64,000 nucleotides of DNA from SR-FBR-E99 sp963732365 (GCA_963732365.1 CAVSZC010000005.1:1550001-1614000); one strand, 5' to 3'. Positions 23,275 to 33,020 are shown, numbered from the stretch's first letter. Numbers and translations: made by a program. Notes: generated by a model from the sequence alone, not told the origin.

Positions 23275-24210
23275 ATGAAATCATTTTTATTCAGAACAAT
23301 ATTAATCACACTAGCATTAACGTCAATGGGAACGGAATTGAGATCGCAGGACAAACCATTATACAATGACCTGAATCCTGAAGAGACCAAAATCATAATC
23401 AACAAGGCTACCGAATATCCTTTCACCGGTTTATATGACAAGTTCAAGGGCAAAGGGACCTATCTGTGCAAGCAGTGTGGCAGCGCGCTTTATTATTCTG
23501 ACTCGAAGTTTGATTCCGGATGCGGATGGCCAAGCTTTGATGATGAGATCGACGGAGCCGTAAAGCGCATCGCTGATGCCGACGGCCGGCGTACCGAAAT
23601 TGTCTGTGCATCATGTGACGGCCACCTCGGCCATGTCTTCACCGGTGAAGGCTTTACCCCCAGCGATACCCGTCACTGCGTAAACTCAGTCTCGCTTGAC
23701 TTTGTTCCTGTAAAGCTTGAAGCCGGAAAATACGGGACGGCGCTCTTTGCAGGCGGTTGTTTCTGGGGCGTTGAATATTTCCTGCAGAAGGAACCGGGGG
23801 TAGTGTCTGTGGTATCAGGTTACACCGGTGGCAAGGTCAAAAATCCCTCTTACAGGGAGGTATGCACCGGCACAACCGGTCATGCTGAGACTGTAAAGGT
23901 TACCTACGATACCCGGAAGACCTCTTATGATAAACTTCTCAAGCTATTTCTGGAGATCCATGATCCCACCCAGGTCGACCGGCAGGGGCCTGACATTGGC
24001 GACCAGTACAGGTCGGAGATATTTTACAAGAATGAGACACAGAAGACATTGGCATTGAAATATATTGATGTGCTGAAGGGCAAAGGCATCAAAGTGGCGA
24101 CGCAGGTTACCCGTGCGACGGAATTTTACACTGCCGAGGAGTATCACCAGGATTACTATTTCCGCAACGGGAAAGTGCCTTACTGCCATGCGTATGTGAA
24201 GAGGTTTTAG
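23275..24210 (+). CDS. msrBA: Fused peptide methionine sulfoxide reductase MsrB-MsrA, exported
   Basis: About 311 residues with a signal peptide (hydrophobic FRTILITLALTS), then MsrB and MsrA domains in that order. MsrB has the zinc pairs CKQC and CASC, GCGWPSF, GHLGHVF and the catalytic Cys in RHCVNSVS; MsrA has GGCFWGVEYF with its catalytic Cys, GYTGG, and EEYHQDYY. It repairs both methionine sulfoxide epimers in envelope proteins. The frame is open to a TTG at 23182, but the ATG at 23275 (or 23266) places the signal peptide at the N-terminus. It is divergent from the small lipoprotein gene. Confidence 0.95.
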   Translation: MKSFLFRTILITLALTSMGTELRSQDKPLYNDLNPEETKIIINKATEYPFTGLYDKFKGKGTYLCKQCGSALYYSDSKFDSGCGWPSFDDEIDGAVKRIADADGRRTEIVCASCDGHLGHVFTGEGFTPSDTRHCVNSVSLDFVPVKLEAGKYGTALFAGGCFWGVEYFLQKEPGVVSVVSGYTGGKVKNPSYREVCTGTTGHAETVKVTYDTRKTSYDKLLKLFLEIHDPTQVDRQGPDIGDQYRSEIFYKNETQKTLALKYIDVLKGKGIKVATQVTRATEFYTAEEYHQDYYFRNGKVPYCHAYVKRF

Positions 24211-24318
24211 CGAGGAGCAGGGGGCATGGAGCAAAAAAAGTCTCCAGTCGCCAGTCCGCGGTCGGCAAAATTTGCAGACTGAAGACTGGAGACTGAAGAT
24301 TGGAGTCCGAAGACTACA
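24211..24318. repeat. Two inverted heptamer arrays forming a possible cruciform
   Basis: Immediately after the TAG stop comes a GAGCAGG/GGAGC-rich stretch, then four heptads (24240-24267: GTCTCCA, GTCGCCA, GTCCGCG, GTCGGCA), a short AT-rich spacer, and six heptads (24277-24318: GACTGAA, GACTGGA, GACTGAA, GATTGGA, GTCCGAA, GACTACA). AGTCTCCAGTC (24239-24249) is the exact complement of GACTGGAGACT (24284-24294). The gap is between convergent genes. Confidence 0.75.
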
Positions 24319-24330
24319 GATCAGCTGAAA

Positions 24331-27300
24331 TCACAACCTGGGCACTCTTCCCGATGTCCATGGTGCATCTATCTCATCAAGCTTTGCATTAAGTCCGTCA
24401 ACGGCCTTGCCTGCTTTCTGGATCCTCTCGAGCAGGACGGGGAACTCTTTCTTCAGGAGCTGGTACTGCTGGTCTGCGATACCCGATACGTCGCCGGTAT
24501 TGCCGTAGAGTGACCTTGACATGGTTGAGAGACGGGCTGAGAGAGAGACAGGTGAAGGAGGTGTCTCCTCGGTGCTTGCACCGACAGAAATGCCTCTCAC
24601 AAGATAGAGGATCTCACCGATCTCATTGTTTACGGCCACTGCCTCCTGCATGAGTGCAGCTGGGGCCTCGGGCGTCTGGTGAATCACCTGCATGATTGTA
24701 TTTATCATTACATCAAGTTCCCCTATGTAGGAGATCGCTCCGTAAGCAGACCTGGCAAGTGCCGTAGCCTCCCTGATCCATCTGTCTCTTGCAGCAGGGT
24801 CTTTGGCAGGTATCGATACTATATCAAGCGGCTTGCATACAAAAGGCTCCGGTCCGGCCAGCTCTTTCACCTCTCCCTTGGCATACATTGCCATCGAGAC
24901 GAAGTATTTGCCGGGCATGACAGAGATGCCTCCGCCGCCCCATCTTCCTCCTCTTCCGCCCTCTGAGACGGGATCGAATTTAGTGGTGCTGACAGGCTGG
25001 TATCCGGCGTATGTATAGTTCCATGTGATCCTGCTGACACCCTTCGAAGCAGATTTGTAAAGCTTGCGTATGATGTTTCCTTCCTCATCGGTGATAGTGA
25101 AGATAAGATAAGGTTTGATCTCTTTCTCCTCCATGCTCAGATCCAGCGGTGAGGGCTGAGGGATGAATTCACCCTTTTCAAACAGCTTCTTCTCAGTGTC
25201 TTTCCTGGTATCCCTGTCGGTCCTGGGAACGGTATCTACATAATAGGTTATCGTTGCGCCGTACGGAGGGTTGGGAGCCTTGTAATACATTGAGCCCTGG
25301 TTGTCAAACTCGCTGTCCTGCACGAACATTTTACCATCCTTAACGGGGAAGATAAAGCCCGGTTTTTCAATAATCTCCTTCCTGTAGTTGCGCAGCGGTG
25401 TGTAGTCATCAATTACATAAAATCCTCTGCCGAATGTTGCAATGACGAGGTCATTCTCCCGCTCCTGTATGGCGATATCACGTACAGATATCGTGGGCAG
25501 TCCGTTCCTGAACTCCGTCCATGTGGCGCCGGCGTCAAACGAGACGAAGAAGCTGAACTCGGTGCCGAGGAACAGGAGGTCACGGTTGACATGATCCTGC
25601 TCGATGGTATGTACAGGCCCCACAGCCGGAAGGTTTGCACTTATCGAAACCCAGCTCTTTCCCTTGTCAGTGCTCCTGAGAACATAAGGTTTGAAGTCGT
25701 CACGCTGATGGTTGTTGAACGTGGCATAGACAACGTCAGCATTGAACTTGTCAGCAAGGATGTCACTCACATAGGCAAACTCAGGAACGCCCGGGAAGCT
25801 TTTTACCATATTCCAGTTTGCACCGCCGTCCTCTGATACCGATATGACACCGTCATCGCTTCCGGTATAGAGCAGGTCTTTCTGAACCTTTGATTCCGTA
25901 AATGCAATGATGGATCCGAGAAGTGATGTGGACCTGTTTTTTGCCACAGCGTCGGCCGGCCAGTATTTGTCCATCACTTTCATGTTATCCCTGTTCTCGT
26001 TTCTTGTCAGGTCAGGTGATATCTTTGTCCAGCTGCTTCCCTGGTCGTCACTGCGGAAGAGGAAGTTGGCTGCCACGTAGATCCTTTTGTTGTTGAACGG
26101 GCTGATGAGGACGGGTGTGTCCCAGTTCCATCGGTATGTCAGTTCGCCCTCACCGGGATAGGGCTTGATGCTGACGCTCTGGCCGCTCTTGCGGTCCCAG
26201 CGTGAGACGTTGCCATACTGTGACTCGGTATAGACAATATTTGGATCTGTGGGGTCAATGGCGACCCAGAATCCGTCGCCGCCCTGTGTGACAAACCAGT
26301 CGTCATTAACGACACCGTCGCTGATGCTTGCCGAGGGTCCGCCAAAAGAGTTGTTGTCCTGTGTCCCGCCGTAGACATAATAGAAGGGATAGGAGTTATC
26401 TACCGCAACCCTGTAAAACTGCGTCACCGGAAGGTTTGACTTGAATATGAAGTTCTTTCCGCCGTCAAATGACTCGTAGATGCCTCCGTCGCCCCCTATG
26501 TAGAAATGATCGGTGTTGTCAGGGTCGATCCACATTGCATGGTCATCGACATGACGGCCTTCGTTTCCTACGGCTCTCCATGTTTTGCCACCGTCATTTG
26601 TAACCTGCGAGACAGTCTCCATGCTGTAAACCGTGTTTAAATCCTTTGGATCACAGATGATCTCGTTATAATATTGGCCGCTCTCATGGTGTCCGCTCAT
26701 CTTTTCCCATGAAGCACCTCTGTTGGTTGATCTGAAGAAGCCTCCAGATTCGCCCTGGGCTTCCATTATTATATACAGAACATCCGGGTTGACAGGTGAG
26801 ATGGCAATACCCATTCCACCGATATGTCCTCCGGGGAGGCCGCTCATGATCTTGTTGAATGTGACGCCGCCGTCAGTGGATTTATACACTGCCGACTCCG
26901 GTCCGCCGCTGATCTTCAGTCCTATATGTCTGCGCCGCTGCTCTGAGGTTGCGTAGATGACATCCGGGTTGCGCGGATCAAGCACCACATTGTTGACACC
27001 TGTGTTCTCGCTTATGTTCAGTATTTTGTTCCATGTCTTTCCGCAGTCAGTGGTCTTGTAAAGTCCGCGCTCACCGCCCGGTCCCCATGCAGAACCTTCA
27101 GCTGCCACATAGACAACGTTGCTGTTGCGCGGGTCAACGGCTATCATTCCAATCTGCCTTGATTCCTTGAGGCCCATGTTCTTCCAGCTGGCGCCTCCGT
27201 CTTCCGTATAGTAGACACCGTCACCCCATCCGAGGGCACGCTGGTGGTTGTTCTCTCCCGTGCCCACCCATAGTGCATTGTAGTTGTTTGGGTCCATGGT

Positions 27301-27630
27301 GATACAGCCGATGGCATATGAACCATGTTTGTCAAATATCGGTTTCCATGTCGTACCGTTGTTGGTGCTCTTCCATATATTGCCTGAAGCAATGGCAGCA
27401 TATATTTCAGAGTGGTTTGAGGGGTTCACAGCGAAATCGGATATCCTTCCGGAAGCCCATGCCGGGCCTATCGAACGGAAGGAGATACTGCTGAACAGTG
27501 AGGAAGAAACGGAGGGCTTGATCTGCTTCTCAGCCTCTTTTGTCTCTTTCTTTGCATCTTTCTTCTGTGCCCACAGGCAGCCGGTACCGGCAAGTAAAAG
27601 GGCCAGAAACAGTGTCAGGATTTTCTTCAT
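24331..27630 (-). CDS. Large secreted BNR/Asp-box (sortilin-like) beta-propeller protein
   Basis: A 1099-residue exported protein with a signal peptide ending near residue 21. Roughly residues 50-740 consist of BNR/VPS10-type propeller blades with many Asp-box repeats of the S-x-D-x-G-x-T-W kind (for example STNNGTTW, TEDGGASW, TTDCGKTW, SFDAGATW). A beta-rich region and a helical C-terminal segment of about 150 residues follow. Related proteins are labelled glycosyl hydrolases or sortilins, but no catalytic residues can be assigned here. It may bind glycans or proteins at the cell surface or periplasm. It appears monocistronic. Confidence 0.85.
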   Translation of the reverse strand: MKKILTLFLALLLAGTGCLWAQKKDAKKETKEAEKQIKPSVSSSLFSSISFRSIGPAWASGRISDFAVNPSNHSEIYAAIASGNIWKSTNNGTTWKPIFDKHGSYAIGCITMDPNNYNALWVGTGENNHQRALGWGDGVYYTEDGGASWKNMGLKESRQIGMIAVDPRNSNVVYVAAEGSAWGPGGERGLYKTTDCGKTWNKILNISENTGVNNVVLDPRNPDVIYATSEQRRRHIGLKISGGPESAVYKSTDGGVTFNKIMSGLPGGHIGGMGIAISPVNPDVLYIIMEAQGESGGFFRSTNRGASWEKMSGHHESGQYYNEIICDPKDLNTVYSMETVSQVTNDGGKTWRAVGNEGRHVDDHAMWIDPDNTDHFYIGGDGGIYESFDGGKNFIFKSNLPVTQFYRVAVDNSYPFYYVYGGTQDNNSFGGPSASISDGVVNDDWFVTQGGDGFWVAIDPTDPNIVYTESQYGNVSRWDRKSGQSVSIKPYPGEGELTYRWNWDTPVLISPFNNKRIYVAANFLFRSDDQGSSWTKISPDLTRNENRDNMKVMDKYWPADAVAKNRSTSLLGSIIAFTESKVQKDLLYTGSDDGVISVSEDGGANWNMVKSFPGVPEFAYVSDILADKFNADVVYATFNNHQRDDFKPYVLRSTDKGKSWVSISANLPAVGPVHTIEQDHVNRDLLFLGTEFSFFVSFDAGATWTEFRNGLPTISVRDIAIQERENDLVIATFGRGFYVIDDYTPLRNYRKEIIEKPGFIFPVKDGKMFVQDSEFDNQGSMYYKAPNPPYGATITYYVDTVPRTDRDTRKDTEKKLFEKGEFIPQPSPLDLSMEEKEIKPYLIFTITDEEGNIIRKLYKSASKGVSRITWNYTYAGYQPVSTTKFDPVSEGGRGGRWGGGGISVMPGKYFVSMAMYAKGEVKELAGPEPFVCKPLDIVSIPAKDPAARDRWIREATALARSAYGAISYIGELDVMINTIMQVIHQTPEAPAALMQEAVAVNNEIGEILYLVRGISVGASTEETPPSPVSLSARLSTMSRSLYGNTGDVSGIADQQYQLLKKEFPVLLERIQKAGKAVDGLNAKLDEIDAPWTSGRVPRL

Positions 27631-27741
27631 TTTATGGGTTGTTGGTTAATTATTCAGAGTGACTAAGGTAAGAAAAGGAAAATAGTCAGTAATATTTTTA
27701 ACGTTATTTAATTAATTTGCCGGCAGCACTAAGACCAGAAA

Positions 27742-28485
27742 ATGAACAGCACATATTTCACCCGCAGAACAGTAAGAAAGTACAGTGAGATGGGGATAGA
27801 CCCTTCACTGCTTGAGAAGATACTCGCAGCGGGGACAAGAGCCTCCACTACAGGCAATATGCAGGTATACAGCATTATAGTCACCCGTGACGAGGAAATG
27901 AAGAGGCTTCTTGCTCCGGCCCATTTCAACCAGCCGATGGTTACCGAAGCACCGGTGGTTCTCACCTTCTGCGCCGATTTCAACAGGTTCAGCAATTGGT
28001 GCCGGCAGAGGGATGCCGAGCCGGGTTATGACAACTTCCTGTCATTCATGACTGCCGCCATTGATGCACTGCTTGTGGCCCAGACTGTATGCAATGCTGC
28101 AGAGGAGGAGGGTCTGGGGATCTGTTACCTCGGAACGACAACGTACAATGCTGACAGGATAATTGATATCCTCGCACTGCCGGGCGGGGTTGTGCCGGTG
28201 ACAACCGTCACCATTGGATGGCCCGCAGATGTTCCTGAGCAGGTTGACCGGCTGCCGCTGGAGGCGGTGGTGCACAGGGAGAGATATATGGAATATACGC
28301 CTGAAATGATTGATAATATCTACAGGGAGAAGGAATCCCGCGATGACAACCTTGGTTTTATTGCCGAAAACAATAAGAAGACCCTGGCCCAGGTTTTCAC
28401 GGAGGTGCGGTATAAGAAGGCTGACAATGAGTTTTTCTCCGGGAAATTACTGGAAGTTCTTCGAAAGCAGGGGTTTATGAAATAG
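27742..28485 (+). CDS. Nitroreductase-family NAD(P)H:FMN oxidoreductase
   Basis: A 247-residue flavoenzyme of the NfsA/Frp type. RRTVRKYSE near the N-terminus binds FMN phosphate, RASTTGNMQVYSIIV follows, EEEGLGICYLGTTTYN is in the middle and VTTVTIGWPA is the second FMN-binding stretch. The C-terminal extension of about 60 residues fits the NfsA/Frp subgroup. It probably transfers electrons from NAD(P)H to quinones, nitroaromatics or flavins; the true substrate is unknown. Single gene, divergent from the BNR protein. Confidence 0.88.
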   Translation: MNSTYFTRRTVRKYSEMGIDPSLLEKILAAGTRASTTGNMQVYSIIVTRDEEMKRLLAPAHFNQPMVTEAPVVLTFCADFNRFSNWCRQRDAEPGYDNFLSFMTAAIDALLVAQTVCNAAEEEGLGICYLGTTTYNADRIIDILALPGGVVPVTTVTIGWPADVPEQVDRLPLEAVVHRERYMEYTPEMIDNIYREKESRDDNLGFIAENNKKTLAQVFTEVRYKKADNEFFSGKLLEVLRKQGFMK

Positions 28486-28523
28486 GAGCGAGGAAGATTT
28501 GCGATTTGCGATTTTCGAATAGT
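28486..28523. repeat. Composite repeat: GGAGCGAGG module plus GATTTGC heptamers
   Basis: Directly after the TAG stop (28483-28485) comes GAGCGAGGAA and then four heptads: GATTTGC, GATTTGC, GATTTTC, GAATAGT. The complement of 40441-40494 has the same order of modules, including the ending GCGAATAGTAATC, so these are copies of one element. The gap is between convergent genes. Confidence 0.75.
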
Positions 28524-28541
28524 AATCACATCCACAGCCTT

Positions 28542-29615
28542 TTACGGCTCAAACGTCATCCCTAGCTCCGCGGATATCACTTTCAGATCTTCCACCACTG
28601 CCGGGACGATTTTAATGCCATCAATGCGATATCTCTCCTCCGCCTCCCGTTCCGGGTCACCGGGAATGAGCACCCTTGACTCACCTTTTGCCGGTTTAGC
28701 ATTTCTGAATGTTTTTATCCACTGATCCATCTCAGTTTTGAACTCGGCTGCCGGTCTGAAGGCATCAATGCGCATGGCGCCGAAGAAGTGTCCTGTTCCT
28801 TTTCCCTCCTGGTTCTCAGGCACAGGTAGATACGCCACGCTGGGCGGAACGAACGGGCCGAAGCTGGCGCCGCTGAAGAGGGCGCTGAAGATATCTACCA
28901 CGGCTGTCATGCAATAGCCCTTGTGGCTGCCGTGCAGCCGGTCGCCGCCGAGGGTGAGCATGGCGCCTCCCCTGCGCAATATACCGGGATCGTCTGACGG
29001 GTTACCCTCCGCATCCTGGACATAGCCTAACGGTACCTTCTCTCCTTTCTTCTCCGCCACGGCGAGCTTGCCGCGTGCTATGGGGGTGGTGGCGAAGTCA
29101 GCCACGAAGGGGGGCTCGGTGAGAGCAGGGACAGCCACTGCCAGAGGGTTGGTGCCGAGATAGCGGCTCACCGACCAGGTAGGGGCGACAAGGGGATTGG
29201 CATTTGTAACGCATATCCCAACCATGTCGTGTTCAAGGGCCATCATGGCGTAATAACCTGCAATGCCAAAATGATTCGAGTTGCGCGTCGCCACCCACCC
29301 TGTGCCGGTCACCGCAGCCTTCTCTACTGCGAGACGCATTGACCGCATGCCGGCTACCATGCCGAAGCACCTGTCGCCGTCGACCACGGCTGTTGACGGT
29401 GTCTCATGTACTACCCTGACATCGGGTTTTGCATTTACCCTGCCGCTCTTCCACAGCTCGTAGTACTCCTTTATTCGAATCATGCCGTGAGAGGCGTGGT
29501 CACGGAGCTCGGCCGCAACCAGCACCCTGGCTACAGCATCAGCATCCTCACGGCTGCATCCGAGACGCATGAAGATGCCGGTCGTGAATTCAAGCAGATA
29601 TTTGTGGTTGTACAT
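28542..29615 (-). CDS. Malate/L-lactate dehydrogenase family oxidoreductase (Ldh_2)
   Basis: A 357-residue NAD(P)-dependent 2-hydroxyacid dehydrogenase of the non-Rossmann Ldh_2 (YlbC/AllD/ComC) family. DADAVARVLVAAELRDHASHGMIR holds the conserved catalytic His region, RNSNHFGIAGYYAMMAL and YLGTNPLAVAVPA are further family blocks, and GSHKGYCMTAVVDIFSALFSGA lies toward the C-terminus. Substrate could be malate, lactate, sulfolactate or ureidoglycolate; neighbours give no clue. Confidence 0.9.
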   Translation of the reverse strand: MYNHKYLLEFTTGIFMRLGCSREDADAVARVLVAAELRDHASHGMIRIKEYYELWKSGRVNAKPDVRVVHETPSTAVVDGDRCFGMVAGMRSMRLAVEKAAVTGTGWVATRNSNHFGIAGYYAMMALEHDMVGICVTNANPLVAPTWSVSRYLGTNPLAVAVPALTEPPFVADFATTPIARGKLAVAEKKGEKVPLGYVQDAEGNPSDDPGILRRGGAMLTLGGDRLHGSHKGYCMTAVVDIFSALFSGASFGPFVPPSVAYLPVPENQEGKGTGHFFGAMRIDAFRPAAEFKTEMDQWIKTFRNAKPAKGESRVLIPGDPEREAEERYRIDGIKIVPAVVEDLKVISAELGMTFEP

Positions 29616-29659
29616 GTTGGTCTGATGTCTGAAGGTCTGTTTAGATCGGTAAATGTCAA

Positions 29660-29687
29660 TGACTACTGCCTATTGCCTGCTGCCTGA
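29660..29687. repeat. Heptamer array, four units of TGCCTAT type, touching a stop codon
   Basis: TGACTAC, TGCCTAT, TGCCTGC and TGCCTGA run without gap and end at 29687, the base beside the stop codon (29688-29690) of the minus-strand peptidase gene. TGCCTAT-TGACTTA also occurs at 40548-40561. Confidence 0.65.
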
Positions 29688-32600
29688 TCACTTTCTTACT
29701 CTCACCGGATATGGCGGCCGTACAGGCTCCTCGGGCGGATTCTTCTCAAGCTCTTTCAGAGCTACCTCAATTGCCTTTTCAAGCTGCGGATCCTTCCCGT
29801 TAATAATATCTGCAGGCCACTGTTCAACCTCGATATCAGGAGCAACCCCGACATTTTCCACAATAAAGCCTTCCTTTGTCCAGATAGCCAGGTTAGGCGC
29901 TGTTACCACCCCTCCGTCCATCAGTTCAGGAAATCCGAGTGTGCCGACAAGTCCACCCCAGGTCCTTTTACCCACGAGTGTCCCGACACTGAACTTCCTG
30001 AACATCCACGGCAGCATATCACCGCCCGAACCTGCGGTCTCATCAATGATCATAACCTTGGGCCCCTGTATTGATGCATTGGGTGTCTTCAGGTCCTTTC
30101 CATACCGCATGTTCCAGTACGACTGGACAGGTCTCAGCAGAATATCGATGTAATAGTCGGCCACTGACCCTCCTCCGTTAAACCTCTCATCGATTATTAT
30201 TGCCTTCCTGTCAACCTGGGGGAAGAAGTATCTCTTGAAATACTCGTGTCCTGCTCCGGCGGTATTTGGTACATAGACATAAGCCACCTTACCGTCAGTT
30301 GCCTCTGTAACCTTTCGGAGGTTACCCTCCACCCAGTCACGGTTTCTCAGGTTGCTCTCACTGGCTATGGGCACAACCTTGATAACCCTCGACCCGGCAA
30401 AATCAGGATTCTTCCCCACTGTCAGTTCAACTATTTTGCCTTCAGTATTTTCAAGAAGGCTGTGGATATTGATTGCAGCCGTCAGTTCCGTTCCGTTTAT
30501 TGCAAGTATGTAGTCACCCTCGTCCACATTCAGTCCGGGCTCAGTAAGAGGAGACCTGAGGTCAGGGTTCCAGTTCAGTCCGCCGTATATCTTCTTAAGC
30601 CGGTACCTGTTATTTGCTATCGAGAAGTCTGCTCCGAGGAGTCCGCCGCTGACTCTCGGGGGGTTGCCAAGGCGATCGCCGCCTCCCACCCTGTGATGTC
30701 CGACAGAAAGTTCACTGCACATCCACTGAATGACCCTGTTGAGGTCACTTCTGCATGCCAGGTCGGGGAGGAACTTTGCATATTTTTCCCTCATGGCAGT
30801 CCAGTCAGCACCATGCATCCCGGGGTCATAGAAGTAATCACGGTTGATTCTCCATGCCTCGTCAAATATTTGTGCCCACTCAGCCTGAGGATCGATTCTT
30901 ACCGATATGGATGAAGTATTGAGGACTCCCTTTCCCGGTTCCGGTTTCTTGCCTGCGGCTGTAATACCCAATGTTTGCCCCTTATTATAGAGCATTTTCT
31001 TCCTGTCAGCTGAGATCTTATAACCGTCAAGTTCCATTACTTCTTCGCTCTTGCGATCCTTGAGAGTATATCTGAACATCTTTGCCGGTTCTGAAGGAAC
31101 TGCAGGTCTGACGATATACAGGATCTCACCAGTTGCCGCCACATCCAGATCTGTGTAGCTGCCTGCCCTCACCGGAATGTTAACTATCCTGTCCTGCAGG
31201 CCGTCTGTGTCAATCTTAAGGATTTCTTTCTTCTCCTGAACCGGAGGAGCAGTTTTTGTATCCTTCTTTGAATTTTTCCCGGCATCTTTTGCTGCAGGTT
31301 CCTTAACCTCAACCTTAACCTTAACCTCAGTCTCTGCCTCAGCCTCAGCCTTTTTCGCAGTCTCCTCATCGCTCTCTTTGGCAAATGGTGAGATTATATC
31401 CTTTCTAAGGGTTACAAGGTAAATTGAATTGGTCATTCTCATATCCTGCCTTGACAGGTCGAACCAGTTTATGACAGGCCCTGCATCTGTCGATGCAAAG
31501 AAGTATATGTATTCTCCGTCCGGATCAAAGACCGGTTCAGAGGCATCACTGAGCCCGTCAGTCACCGGGAATGATTTCTTCTGATCTACCGAATAGAGCC
31601 ACACAGAGCGGAACTGTGTTGTAAGGACCCTTGTATACAGTATCCATTTAGAATCTGATGACCAGTCGCCGAAGATCTCCCTGAAAGCCCCGGGCTGGTA
31701 CAGATCATCGGCATCAACCTTACTGATGTTACCCGTACTGATGTCAAGAAGATAAAGGTTCCTTGCGTTGTCGACATAGCAGATCTTTTTGCTGTCGGGA
31801 GACCACTCCGGAAAGGCATAAAAACCGCTTCCGACAGGAGTAAATGAATTTACCTCTCCCTTTCCGTCCTGTGATTTGATGTGAAGGGCATATTCACCCG
31901 AGGCATCGGAAAAGTAGGCAATGTATTTACCGTCAGGTGACCATGAAGGATATTTCTCATGTGCACCCGGGGTCAGTGTGATATTTCTCGGGTCACCCTT
32001 TTCGGCAGGGAGAGTGATGATCTCACCCCTGTAATCGAATACTGCCCTTGCCCCGGTGGGTGAGATATCAAAGCTCCTGATGTAATTGCTACCCTGCACA
32101 AAACGCGGCCTGAGCTCAAGCAGATCGGCTGCTATACCGATGGTCAGAGTGGCTGTTGAATTTGAACTTATTTCATAGGTATGCAGATATCCTTCCTGTT
32201 CAAAGATTATCCTTCCTGCTCCGGCAGCAGCCTTAAGTACAGGAAAGTCGGCAAAATCTGTCAGTCTGGCAACAGTGCCGTTCTTTGAATCCCATGTATA
32301 GAGGTTAAACTCACCCTCTCTGTCACTTATGAAATATACTTTATCTCCGACCCACATGGGGTCGGCATCGTTGCAGCCTTCTTTCGGCTGGGGGACTTTC
32401 ACAACAGAATGATCGCCAAAGGAATAAACCCATATATTCGATGTGGTACCGCCCCTGTAGTTCTTCCACTGCTGGTATCTTGGAGGAATTGGTACATAAG
32501 CCATTTTTGTCCCGTCCGGAGAATAGGCTGCTGACCAGGCATTGGGTATATCAAGCTTTTCGGGCAGTCCGCCTTCCAGGCTGACCGTAAAGAGCTGGAA

Positions 32601-33020
32601 ATATCTTGTTGTGAAAACTTCCCTCTGTGAGGCGAAGAGAACCTTTTTCCCGTCAGGGGTAAAGCCTCTGGCAAGGTCATCGCCGGGATGCCATGTAAGT
32701 CTTAACGGAACTCCTCCGGTTACCGGAACCGAATAGACATCTGTGTTTCCGTCATACTGGGCGCTGAAGGCAATGATCTTTCCGTCAGGAGAGAAAAAAG
32801 GATCTGATTCAATTCCCTCATCGACGGTAAGTCGCCTTGGATCTGAGCCGTCGGCATGAGCGATCCAGAGATCTTCAGCATAGATAAACGCGATTTGTGT
32901 TGAACTTGCCGCAGGCTGAGACAGAAGCCTCGTGTTCACTGGGTCAATGGCTGAAAGTAATTGTGTTGCTGATAATAATAGCAAAATAATCAGCAGGTCA
33001 GCATAGTTTTTTCTTTTCAT
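29688..33020 (-). CDS. Tricorn-like S41 family peptidase with N-terminal beta-propellers
   Basis: About 1110 residues, exported (hydrophobic segment at 8-24). The first half has TolB/WD40-like blades, with repeats of the SPDGKxI type (FSPDGKIIAFS, TPDGKKVLFA, SPDGKYIAYF); then comes a charged Lys/Glu/Ala linker near 530-590, a core helical domain, a PDZ domain around GLNVDEGDYILAINGTEL, and the S41 serine peptidase. The nucleophile is probably the Ser of ETAGSGGD, near residue 998. It probably degrades peptides in the periplasm. ATG 33020 gives a proper signal peptide; the frame is open 30 bases further. Confidence 0.92.
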   Translation of the reverse strand: MKRKNYADLLIILLLLSATQLLSAIDPVNTRLLSQPAASSTQIAFIYAEDLWIAHADGSDPRRLTVDEGIESDPFFSPDGKIIAFSAQYDGNTDVYSVPVTGGVPLRLTWHPGDDLARGFTPDGKKVLFASQREVFTTRYFQLFTVSLEGGLPEKLDIPNAWSAAYSPDGTKMAYVPIPPRYQQWKNYRGGTTSNIWVYSFGDHSVVKVPQPKEGCNDADPMWVGDKVYFISDREGEFNLYTWDSKNGTVARLTDFADFPVLKAAAGAGRIIFEQEGYLHTYEISSNSTATLTIGIAADLLELRPRFVQGSNYIRSFDISPTGARAVFDYRGEIITLPAEKGDPRNITLTPGAHEKYPSWSPDGKYIAYFSDASGEYALHIKSQDGKGEVNSFTPVGSGFYAFPEWSPDSKKICYVDNARNLYLLDISTGNISKVDADDLYQPGAFREIFGDWSSDSKWILYTRVLTTQFRSVWLYSVDQKKSFPVTDGLSDASEPVFDPDGEYIYFFASTDAGPVINWFDLSRQDMRMTNSIYLVTLRKDIISPFAKESDEETAKKAEAEAETEVKVKVEVKEPAAKDAGKNSKKDTKTAPPVQEKKEILKIDTDGLQDRIVNIPVRAGSYTDLDVAATGEILYIVRPAVPSEPAKMFRYTLKDRKSEEVMELDGYKISADRKKMLYNKGQTLGITAAGKKPEPGKGVLNTSSISVRIDPQAEWAQIFDEAWRINRDYFYDPGMHGADWTAMREKYAKFLPDLACRSDLNRVIQWMCSELSVGHHRVGGGDRLGNPPRVSGGLLGADFSIANNRYRLKKIYGGLNWNPDLRSPLTEPGLNVDEGDYILAINGTELTAAINIHSLLENTEGKIVELTVGKNPDFAGSRVIKVVPIASESNLRNRDWVEGNLRKVTEATDGKVAYVYVPNTAGAGHEYFKRYFFPQVDRKAIIIDERFNGGGSVADYYIDILLRPVQSYWNMRYGKDLKTPNASIQGPKVMIIDETAGSGGDMLPWMFRKFSVGTLVGKRTWGGLVGTLGFPELMDGGVVTAPNLAIWTKEGFIVENVGVAPDIEVEQWPADIINGKDPQLEKAIEVALKELEKNPPEEPVRPPYPVRVRK

